DNA of 6,130 nucleotides, from contig JALSJY010000018.1 in the NCBI GenBank assembly GCA_026989045.1, forward strand, positions 1-6,130. The letters are read 5' to 3'. A program made the position numbers and the translations under genes. The stretch comes from Hyphomicrobiales bacterium (GTDB lineage: Bacteria; Pseudomonadota; Alphaproteobacteria; Rhizobiales; Devosiaceae). Numbering within the stretch: position 1 is the first letter of the stretch; every line of letters starts with the position of its first letter. Of this stretch, positions 1 to 5,683 are shown piece after piece. A model generated the notes under the pieces. The model had not been told where the DNA came from. It saw nothing but the letters and a program-made list of their open reading frames with translations, and searched no databases.

Positions 1-49
1 GCGCAAGGGCGGTTACGAAAATCGGTGGGCAGCCATAAATTTCCTCCGG

Positions 50-154
50 GTCATTGCGAACCCCTTTAGGGGTGTGGCAATATGATAATTCAGAAATATT
101 GAGTAGATTGCGAAGATTCCAGACTGCTTCAAAGCTAAAGCTTTTCGCAATGAC
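50..154. repeat. Palindromic repeat element with 11-bp inverted ends
   Basis: The ends are a perfect 11-bp inverted pair, GTCATTGCGAA (50-60) and TTCGCAATGAC (144-154). Inside are a hairpin ACCCC-TTTA-GGGGT (60-73), a near-perfect palindrome AAAGCT-AA-AGCTTT (131-144) and another copy of ATTGCGAA (107-114) that can also pair with the right end. The pattern resembles the widespread intergenic repeats that begin TCATTGCGA and end CGCAATGAC, known from several bacterial groups including Rickettsiales. That resemblance is from memory. It lies between genes, contains no open frame of note, and is probably a non-autonomous REP/MITE-like element that can fold into a cruciform or an RNA hairpin. Copy number cannot be judged from one window. 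Confidence 0.6.
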
Positions 155-167
155 ACAAAGGATTATT

Positions 168-179
168 TCTAGCGCTAGA
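168..179. repeat. Perfect 12-bp palindrome
   Basis: TCTAGCGCTAGA reads the same on both strands and sits 14 bp to the right of the palindromic repeat element. It could be an edge of that element, a protein-binding site or chance. It is not followed by a T-run on either strand, so it is not a classic terminator for the dehydrogenase gene that ends at 255. Confidence 0.35.
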
Positions 180-200
180 GATGTATAATCATCTCCACCT

Positions 201-230
201 TGTCACCTTGAGCGCAAGCGAAATATGACA
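201..230. repeat. Short hairpin-rich intergenic stretch
   Basis: TGTCA (201-205) and TGACA (226-230) flank a core containing CTTG-AGCG-CAAG, so the stretch can fold as nested short stems. The text is reminiscent of the common intergenic repeat style 'GTCACCCTGAGCG...'. It lies just past the 3' end of the minus-strand dehydrogenase gene, where a decayed repeat or weak transcript end would be expected. Stems are only 4-5 bp, so support is weak. Confidence 0.25.
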
Positions 231-254
231 TCAAGTTGATAATATTTAACAATA

Positions 255-1280
255 TCACTCCTTAGCTTGAAACCCTGAAATTACAATCTTACCTTTAGTT
301 TTACCGCTTTCAATCATTTCGTGTGCTTTTCGCATTATTTCTGCATTAAATGGTTTTAATATAACCTCTAGCGTTGTTGTTAATTTACCTGCATCTATTA
401 ACGAGGCGATTTCATTGAGTAACTCGTGCTGTTTTATCATATCATCAGTTTCAAACATCGAACGGGTGAACATAAATTCCCATGAAAAACTCACCGATTT
501 TGTGCGAATAAGCGCCATGTCTAAGGGTTGTTGATTTGCAACAATTCCCACAATATGCCCTTGTGGTTTTATCATATCAGCTACATCAGCCCAATGACCA
601 TCAGTGTCATTAAAAATTGCGATATAATCGATATATTCATGTCCTAGCGCCTTGATTTGTGATTGCATTTTTTGGCGATGATTTACCACCTCATCAGCGC
701 CTAAATCTTTTACCCAATCTATTGTTTCTTGGCGAGAAGCAGAGGCAATAACGTGTAGCCCTGCTAATTTTGCTAGTTGGATAGCGATTGAGCCAACTCC
801 GCCTGCACCACCAATTATTAAAATGCTCTTGCCCTTATTTGCGCCATTAAGGTCAATCCCCAAGCGATCAAATAGGCTCTCATAAGCTGTAATAGACGTG
901 AGCGGCAAGGCGGCGGCTTGCTCAAAGGACAAAGATTTTGGCTTAAAGCCAACTATACGTTCATCAACAATTTGAAATTGTGCGTTTGAGCCAGAGCGAG
1001 TTATATCACCAGCATAAAAAACCTCATCGCCCTTTTTGAACAGCGTCACCTCTTCGCCAATATCCGCAACAATTCCACTAGCATCAAAGCCAAGAATTTT
1101 TGCAACTTCCTCTACCTTATCTTTTGGCGCACGAAGTTTTGTATCAATCGGGTTAATTGATATAGCTTTTATTTCAACCAAAATATCTCTTGGTTTTGGC
1201 TTTGGCTTTTCAAGCTCTAAATCAATTAAAGAAGCAGGGGTGGTAATGGGTAGGTAGCGGAAAAGTCCAACGGCTTTCAT
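255..1280 (-). CDS. Zinc-independent alcohol dehydrogenase/quinone oxidoreductase family protein (MDR)
   Basis: This is a 341-residue medium-chain dehydrogenase/reductase, presumably a cytosolic NADPH-dependent reductase of quinones or enones. The N-terminal GroES-like half covers about residues 1-125 (MKAVG start, SINPIDTKLR at 41-50). The LPLTSITAYESL stretch (125-136) is followed by the Rossmann half with nucleotide motif IGGAGGVGS (156-164). The length and N-terminus fit the family annotated as 'zinc-binding alcohol dehydrogenase family protein' (TIGR02817 type). However, there is not a single cysteine, so the usual catalytic and structural zinc ligands are missing and the enzyme should be zinc-independent. 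The frame can be extended four codons to a TTG at 1292, but the ATG at 1280 gives the canonical MKAV start and is preferred. It lies 57 bp downstream of the cytochrome gene on the same strand with no clear terminator between, so co-transcription is possible. The family is secure; the substrate is unknown. Confidence 0.88.
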   Translation of the reverse strand: MKAVGLFRYLPITTPASLIDLELEKPKPKPRDILVEIKAISINPIDTKLRAPKDKVEEVAKILGFDASGIVADIGEEVTLFKKGDEVFYAGDITRSGSNAQFQIVDERIVGFKPKSLSFEQAAALPLTSITAYESLFDRLGIDLNGANKGKSILIIGGAGGVGSIAIQLAKLAGLHVIASASRQETIDWVKDLGADEVVNHRQKMQSQIKALGHEYIDYIAIFNDTDGHWADVADMIKPQGHIVGIVANQQPLDMALIRTKSVSFSWEFMFTRSMFETDDMIKQHELLNEIASLIDAGKLTTTLEVILKPFNAEIMRKAHEMIESGKTKGKIVISGFQAKE

Positions 1281-1337
1281 TTTATTTCTCAAAATTTCTT
1301 GGTTTAAATTTTACCTAATGCAATTCACTGGTAATTA

Positions 1338-1802
1338 TTATTCCTCATCTATTTCAAGTCGATAAGAACGATGGCAATAGGTGCAATTGCTCATAATGAC
1401 ACTAAGCTCACTAGCTAAAGCTTGGTAACTCGCTCCACTATCAGCTAGCGCAGCTAATTCATCAAAAGCTTTATGCGTTTCAAGCCCCATTGTTTTAAAC
1501 TCTAGCGGTAGTTTTGCAGTTAAAGCAACAGGGGGCGCAGGCTCTTGAATTAGGCCAACACCTGAAGCTGCCGTTGAAAATTTTGCCATATCTTCATCGC
1601 CAATTGCCTCAACCATTGCCTGCACATGTTCTAAAAACTTTCGCATATCTCCAAGAATTTTTGTGCGCTCATCTAAGGTGATATGTATAGCAGACCTGCC
1701 ATCTTCAGTTGGAGTAACTGAGCCCTTTATTACAAAAACATACAAAATTATTGCTATAATCAAAACCAAAATAATATTTAAAATCCAGCTGAATTTTTGC
1801 AT
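1338..1802 (-). CDS. Membrane-anchored class II-like cytochrome c (c'/c556 type)
   Basis: The product is a 154-residue protein with one uncleaved-looking N-terminal membrane helix (about residues 7-26) and a periplasmic, largely helical domain. It has a single haem c site, C140-T-Y-C143-H144, followed by RSYR ten residues from the end. A haem motif at the extreme C terminus with the CxxCHxxYR pattern is the hallmark of class II cytochromes c (four-helix bundles such as cytochrome c' and c556). Met53, in the GDMRKFL segment of the first helix, could be the sixth ligand as in c556 types; this is inference. An in-frame GTG at 1817 would add five residues, and neither start has a strong ribosome site. 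The ATG at 1802 places the helix normally. The gene is divergent from the sulfur transporter and shares its regulatory region, which suggests a periplasmic electron-carrier or gas-binding role linked to sulfur or low-oxygen metabolism. A specific partner cannot be named. Confidence 0.8.
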   Translation of the reverse strand: MQKFSWILNIILVLIIAIILYVFVIKGSVTPTEDGRSAIHITLDERTKILGDMRKFLEHVQAMVEAIGDEDMAKFSTAASGVGLIQEPAPPVALTAKLPLEFKTMGLETHKAFDELAALADSGASYQALASELSVIMSNCTYCHRSYRLEIDEE

Positions 1803-1881
1803 ATAATTTTCTTTCACAAAGAATCTTTATTTCTTTGACCTTATGCCTTTTAACAAAAAATCTCAAGGATTTTGATTAAAC

Positions 1882-1895
1882 TTGATATATGTCAA
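1882..1895. promoter_or_regulatory. Candidate FNR/FixK/Dnr-type box
   Basis: TTGAT-ATAT-GTCAA matches the TTGAY-N4-RTCAA consensus of FNR/FixK/Dnr-family regulators at every specified base. Its centre (1888.5) is about 41 bp upstream of the start point predicted from the TAATAT hexamer at 1917-1922, which is the class II activator position. It therefore most likely drives the rightward transporter gene at 2045. On the minus strand the same bases contain TTGACA, a possible -35 for the cytochrome gene, but no good -10 follows at the right distance. No binding data are available and the region is AT-rich. Confidence 0.5.
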
Positions 1896-1901
1896 TGCTG
1901 G

Positions 1902-1929
1902 TATATTAGATTTCACTAATATAAATCTA
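1902..1929. promoter_or_regulatory. Two interlocking inverted repeats overlapping the promoter (candidate operator)
   Basis: The first dyad has perfect 8-bp arms, TATATTAG (1902-1909) and CTAATATA (1916-1923), around a 6-bp spacer. The second has perfect 7-bp arms, TAGATTT (1907-1913) and AAATCTA (1923-1929), and shares bases with the first. The dyads cover the candidate -10 and start region, so a bound dimer would block transcription. AT-rich operators of this kind are used by ArsR-family persulfide sensors such as BigR in front of YeeE/YedE-type genes in other bacteria. Assigning this site to such a regulator is inference, and no regulator gene is in the window. Confidence 0.45.
1917..1922 (+). 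promoter_or_regulatory. Candidate -10 hexamer of the transporter gene
   Basis: TAATAT differs from TATAAT at two positions and is correctly spaced from the FNR-like box for a class II activated promoter. Transcription would begin near 1929 and leave a leader of about 115 bases that is rich in T and A (a T-tract at 1994-2000) before the ATG at 2045. An alternative extended -10, TGG-TATATT, lies at 1899-1907 within the left dyad arm. Confidence 0.35.
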
Positions 1930-2044
1930 GAGTGATAATAATTCTATCAAGAAAATTTACTTATAGACGGGTTATCGAGCTGTGTTGCGTTTATTTTTTT
2001 GAAGACTTTTTCATTCTTTTTGTTTTAAAAAAAAGGTAAGAAAA

Positions 2045-3613
2045 ATGACTAGTGAAAAAGAGCCGCTCCTAAAGCGCATGATGACCAGACAATGGTCATT
2101 CTTTTGGGCAGGTGTTACATTTGGTGTTGCGCAAATTATTTATATGCTTGGATTGTGGATTCAAACCGCTCAAGCTGGCAAAGATGTTTTACTGAAACCA
2201 ATCACGGTAACAACCGACTTGGGTAAAATGTTTCGCGGCTTAGAAGTTGCAATTTATGATCTCTTTGCACTGCCAGACTTTCAACTATATGGCAAGGCTA
2301 TTGATGGTGTTGCCTCTACTGGCGGTGCCTTCATTCCTGGCATTGGTTGGCCAATTGTTGGTATGATTATTGGTGGCTGGTTAGTTGGACGCATGGAAAA
2401 AGAACAACGCACATGGGTTTATTATCCTTGGCATGTGTTGGTAATTTCCTTCATCGGCGGGGCAATGTTTAGTTATGGTACTCGCTTGGCGGGTGGTTGC
2501 ACATTAAATCATTTGCTTGGTGGCATTCCGCTATTAAATATCCACTCATTCATCACTGTTATTTTTATGGCAATTGGGGGTGCATTGGCATTTTATCTAC
2601 TAAGCAAAGTGAATATGTCTCCCTATTTCAAACATCAAGAAACAAAAGCCTATGTTAAAAATGCGGATGCAGGTGAGCGTTTGACTTATCGTGAGGGCTA
2701 TAATCCTAAAAAACGTTTCATATTTTGGTTTTCTTTGCTCTTCTCTGTGGCCTTTGTTGGCGTTGCTGTTTGGGGCGGGTTTTTTAATCCAGAAAGTCTG
2801 CAGCATTTGAAAGATGGTGAATTTGTAGATTTCTCTAAATCAGTTGATGCTAAAGGTTGGTTCTATGTTATTTTAACTCTAACAGCTGGCATTATTGGCG
2901 GTTTTGGCATGGCTAAATCTGGCTTTGGCACAGAATGTTCATTGGTTTCTGCAGAAGCAGGCGACATGATGAGAAAAGATGATGCAAAATATGCAAAAAT
3001 GGGTGTTCCAAGAATTACTCGCACATTGATGCGTAGCTATTTGCCAGTTATTGGCATTGTTGCCTCTTGGGTGGTAATGCTTGGCTTTATGATGCTTGCT
3101 TGGATATTCTTTAATGCAGGTCCGGGTTTTGCTGGCTCATTAAAATATCAAACAACTGCTGGCAATTTAATTGGCGGCCTGTTTCTTGGTGCTGGTGCAG
3201 TGATGCTAATTGGTTGTGAAATTCGCTCTTATATGCGCATAGGCATGGGTTATTTAAACACATGGGTCGGATTTATGGGTTTTGCAATTGGCTACCTTCC
3301 TTTCACCCTATTTTATGAAGAGCACATGGCATTCTTAAAAGGAACTTTGATGATTGAATCATATAAATGGTATGATTTATTCTTTCCTGGAAATGAGCTC
3401 GCTCATAAAATTACCCTTGGTGTTTGGTGGCTAATTTTGTTGGCATTATTAGTCTATGTTATCCGTCGCGGCGCACGTGCAACTGGCGCTTCTACTAATA
3501 GCTTGATGAATAAAAATACCGAAGATTTACAAGATGAAATTGATGCAGGCGGAAAAGCAGGTAATGGAAAATATAATGGTGTTCCTGTACCTGCACCTGT
3601 TCCTGCTGAGTAG
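2045..3613 (+). CDS. YeeE/YedE family sulfur-compound (thiosulfate-type) transporter
   Basis: This is a 522-residue inner-membrane protein with many hydrophobic segments. It probably imports thiosulfate or another reduced sulfur species, as characterised TsuA-like YeeE/YedE proteins do. It has the two-repeat architecture of the family. The first unit carries RLAGGCTLNHLLGG around Cys152. The second unit carries GFGTECSLVSAEAG around Cys298 and LIGCEIRS around Cys391. These are the only three cysteines in the protein, in line with the conserved cysteines that pass thiosulfate through the pore in TsuA. The protein is longer than the roughly 330-350-residue TsuA type because of a soluble stretch between the halves (about 190-222), another loop (245-270) and a charged, proline-rich C-terminal tail (480-522, ending VPVPAPVPAE). 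The ATG is preceded by AAGG at 2033-2036. The gene is followed by a terminator and divergent from a cytochrome gene. Selenium-related YedE proteins are an alternative; the exact substrate is open. Confidence 0.88.
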   Translation: MTSEKEPLLKRMMTRQWSFFWAGVTFGVAQIIYMLGLWIQTAQAGKDVLLKPITVTTDLGKMFRGLEVAIYDLFALPDFQLYGKAIDGVASTGGAFIPGIGWPIVGMIIGGWLVGRMEKEQRTWVYYPWHVLVISFIGGAMFSYGTRLAGGCTLNHLLGGIPLLNIHSFITVIFMAIGGALAFYLLSKVNMSPYFKHQETKAYVKNADAGERLTYREGYNPKKRFIFWFSLLFSVAFVGVAVWGGFFNPESLQHLKDGEFVDFSKSVDAKGWFYVILTLTAGIIGGFGMAKSGFGTECSLVSAEAGDMMRKDDAKYAKMGVPRITRTLMRSYLPVIGIVASWVVMLGFMMLAWIFFNAGPGFAGSLKYQTTAGNLIGGLFLGAGAVMLIGCEIRSYMRIGMGYLNTWVGFMGFAIGYLPFTLFYEEHMAFLKGTLMIESYKWYDLFFPGNELAHKITLGVWWLILLALLVYVIRRGARATGASTNSLMNKNTEDLQDEIDAGGKAGNGKYNGVPVPAPVPAE

Positions 3614-3635
3614 ATTAGATATATAAAATAAATTT

Positions 3636-3670
3636 AGGTTGGGGGCTATTATGCTCCCAGCTTTTTATTT
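3636..3670 (+). terminator. Intrinsic terminator of the transporter gene
   Basis: A stem TGGGGGC / GCTCCCA (3640-3646 and 3653-3659, one G-U pair, loop TATTAT), extendable outwards by a few wobble pairs to 3636, is followed by CTTTTTATTT. It starts about 22 bp after the transporter stop codon. On the opposite strand no T-run follows, so it is not an obvious terminator for the convergent lipoprotein gene. Confidence 0.75.
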
Positions 3671-3709
3671 AAATAAATCATATAAAATATTATCATTGAG
3701 CAAAGCTCT

Positions 3710-4243
3710 TTAGCGCCAAGCAGCAAAATCCCCACCTGCAATAAATGTCCAATAATTTGAATATTTGCCATTATTGGAGCGTCTTTGCGCCAGACCAAAC
3801 TCACTAAATTTCTCATTTAAAAGAGTAGAGCGGTGAGGGGGTGAATTAAGCCAGCCATTTATTGCCGCCTCAAGTGTTTCATGTCCGCCTGCTAGATTTT
3901 CTCCAACTGCGCCAATATAACCCGCATTTGTTACCCGCTGGCGCAAACTACCACCCAATTCATGCGATAATTTACCTTTGCTTGCCATTAAATTTGAGTG
4001 TGTTTGCGCAGCATTAGCTAATTTAAAATTATATTTTAATGGCTTTTTACCATGTGCTTTTCTAACCCCATTGATTTTTTGTAAAATTATGGCTGTGCTT
4101 AGCTGATCTGAGTTAACATCAGCAACCCCCACATCAGAAACAAAAGAATAATTGCTACACGAGCTAAGCAACAAGCTAAACAATAAACCAGCCAAAACAA
4201 CAATAAAATTGCATCTAATGAATATGAGCATATTATCCTGCAT
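3710..4243 (-). CDS. CAP/SCP-domain lipoprotein
   Basis: This 177-residue protein has an N-terminal signal with a hydrophobic core (about 12-27) and a lipobox LLSSC, with Cys29 as the lipidation site, so it should be anchored to an envelope membrane. The rest is one CAP (SCP/PR-1-like) domain of normal bacterial length: first helix with H82 (QTHSNLMA), LSH at 92-94, GENLAGG at 114-120 (E115) and WLNSPPHR at 131-138 (H137). The domain ends with a YWTFIAGGDF strand. The His/Glu set of the CAP cavity is therefore present. Bacterial CAP proteins are poorly understood, and no substrate or activity can be given. An internal ATG at 4231 is preceded by AGGA four bases upstream and may be the true start; the ATG at 4243 has no clear ribosome site. 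It lies 54 bp downstream of the SAF-domain oxidoreductase on the same strand, with a dyad in between. Confidence 0.85.
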   Translation of the reverse strand: MQDNMLIFIRCNFIVVLAGLLFSLLLSSCSNYSFVSDVGVADVNSDQLSTAIILQKINGVRKAHGKKPLKYNFKLANAAQTHSNLMASKGKLSHELGGSLRQRVTNAGYIGAVGENLAGGHETLEAAINGWLNSPPHRSTLLNEKFSEFGLAQRRSNNGKYSNYWTFIAGGDFAAWR

Positions 4244-4260
4244 TGCTTTTATGTTCTTAA

Positions 4261-4283
4261 GTTAGATGATAGTAATATCTAAC
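4261..4283. repeat. Inverted repeat between the oxidoreductase and CAP lipoprotein genes
   Basis: Perfect 7-bp arms GTTAGAT (4261-4267) and ATCTAAC (4277-4283) surround a 9-bp spacer. The site is 18 bp upstream of the lipoprotein start and 14 bp past the stop of the upstream gene. No T-run follows on the minus strand, so it is a poor terminator. An operator for the lipoprotein gene or an mRNA hairpin is equally possible. Confidence 0.4.
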
Positions 4284-4297
4284 AATAGTAAATAAGC

Positions 4298-5602
4298 CTA
4301 CATTAAATCCTGCTTTTGCCGCATTTCAAATAATTTTGTGCTTTTGTCGGGAGTGGCGTTTTTAGTGGTTATTAGTTGGCCTTTTTTAATTGGTTTTAAT
4401 GTTTTGCCGTCCTCAAGTAGACCTACAGGGATGCAGGATTTTTCATTTGCGTCTTCAACCTTCATGGCGAAGGAGCGATAGCAGGTTTCACCGATTGCAT
4501 CTAATCTCTCCCCAGCTTGCATATCACGCTTTGCAATCGCACATACTTCGGCAACAGGCTTTGCCAGCGGCATCATATCGGCTTTGCCATAAAGCATAAT
4601 GCGTGCCGCGGTTAGTGGCACTTCCAGCGAGGTTAAATGATAGGGGCGAAAAAAGCCATAATATGGACCTGTGCCAATATGTAAATCGTCCATACGCTCA
4701 ATGATGCGTGGGTGGGTGGCTTTAGCAATAACAAACACACCGGGGGCAACGCCTTTGCCTATTGTATAATCAACCACACCGATATTATTGAGAATTCCGC
4801 CATCTGACTTTGGAATTAACACTTTTGCCAAATCCTCTCGTCTGGCATTTGGGCCGTGCATTCCCGGAACATCTGGCACAAGCCCTGTAGCATTGGCAAT
4901 TGCCGCCATTTCTACCGCAGTTTTTGAGCCATCAACAAATTCTACCAGCACTCGCGGGTTCATATTGCGTCGCACAGCTTCCTCAATATAATCACTCGGC
5001 ACTGCATCATGCTTAAGCGGATTATTTTTACCCTTGCCAGCGCTCACAATTGTTAGCCCAAGCGCTGAGGTAAATTCTATTAACTCCATACAAGAAGAAG
5101 GTTCGTCCCCTGCACCAAGCGAATATATAACGCCCAATTTTTCAGCCTCAGACTTAAGATACCGCCCAATGGTAACATCGGCTTCAACATTCATCATCAC
5201 AATATGTTTGCTATGTTGCATAGCTAACAAAATATAATCCGCTGCAACTCCGGGTTTACCAGTTGCATCAATCACCACGTCAATTTGCGGTGTTGTCACC
5301 ATCAATTCATTGTCATTGGTGATAGCTATTTTGCCATTATCAAGCGCATTTGACATAGCAGAGCGAGTATTTACCTCAATGCCCTTGCTGTCATCTCCAT
5401 AAGCAATTGTTAAAGCATCAAAAGCAGTGTGGGGGCGGCGAGCAGTTATGGCGGCAACTTCTATGCCCTTCATCAACATCACTTGCGTTACAAGGTCAGT
5501 CCCCATTTCGCCCGCACCAATAATGCCAAGTTTAATGGTTTTATTTTCATCAGCATATTTTGCAAGGTCGGCGGCAATACCGCTAAGGTGAATATTAGAC
5601 AT
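4298..5602 (-). CDS. NAD(P)-dependent homoserine-dehydrogenase-like oxidoreductase with C-terminal SAF domain
   Basis: This is a 434-residue, presumably cytosolic enzyme. An N-terminal Rossmann fold carries KLGIIGAGEMG (GxGxxG at 29-34) and continues through VVIDATGKPG (109-118), as in homoserine dehydrogenase-like proteins. The central domain holds SAGKGKNNP (187-195) and HGPNARRED (249-257), and the C-terminal SAF domain spans about 350-418. This domain order is typical of a bacterial family annotated as 'SAF domain-containing' or 'homoserine dehydrogenase-like' proteins. Some members take part in catabolism of unusual sugars or sugar acids (for example D-apionate oxidoisomerase), but the substrate here cannot be assigned. 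It is not a true homoserine dehydrogenase, because the usual C-terminal catalytic and ACT arrangement is absent. The ATG at 5602 has no strong ribosome site, but no better start is seen. The gene is divergent, across 81 bp, from the HIBCH-like gene, so the two may share regulation. Confidence 0.85.
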   Translation of the reverse strand: MSNIHLSGIAADLAKYADENKTIKLGIIGAGEMGTDLVTQVMLMKGIEVAAITARRPHTAFDALTIAYGDDSKGIEVNTRSAMSNALDNGKIAITNDNELMVTTPQIDVVIDATGKPGVAADYILLAMQHSKHIVMMNVEADVTIGRYLKSEAEKLGVIYSLGAGDEPSSCMELIEFTSALGLTIVSAGKGKNNPLKHDAVPSDYIEEAVRRNMNPRVLVEFVDGSKTAVEMAAIANATGLVPDVPGMHGPNARREDLAKVLIPKSDGGILNNIGVVDYTIGKGVAPGVFVIAKATHPRIIERMDDLHIGTGPYYGFFRPYHLTSLEVPLTAARIMLYGKADMMPLAKPVAEVCAIAKRDMQAGERLDAIGETCYRSFAMKVEDANEKSCIPVGLLEDGKTLKPIKKGQLITTKNATPDKSTKLFEMRQKQDLM

Positions 5603-5683
5603 TTAAAATCAATAGCATAATTTGATAGTTTGGGAATGGTGCAAAATCTGTTATCACAGGAAAAATCAAAAGAAGTGAATTTT

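Noticed and set aside
1..38. An open plus-strand frame running from the window edge to TAA at 36-38 (ending IGGQP), possibly the 3' end of an upstream gene
   Set aside because: Only eleven codons are visible and the other two plus frames are also open beyond this point, so nothing shows that it is coding. Sequence left of the window would decide.
13..48. Minus-strand GGAGG followed by ATG (34-36), resembling a gene start
   Set aside because: The frame closes after seven codons (TAA). It could be a leader peptide, but nothing else supports it.
1933..1949. TGATA-N7-TATCA dyad downstream of the candidate transporter promoter
   Set aside because: Five-base AT-rich arms are expected by chance in such a region.
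3698..3708. GAGC-AAA-GCTC hairpin just past the CAP lipoprotein gene
   Set aside because: The stem is only 4 bp and no T-run follows on the minus strand, so it is too weak to call a terminator.
5603..5683. Possible back-to-back promoters (TTGCAC with ATTATG on minus; TTGATA at 5622 on plus)
   Set aside because: The matching -10 elements are poor on both strands. Promoters must exist here, but their positions cannot be supported from sequence.
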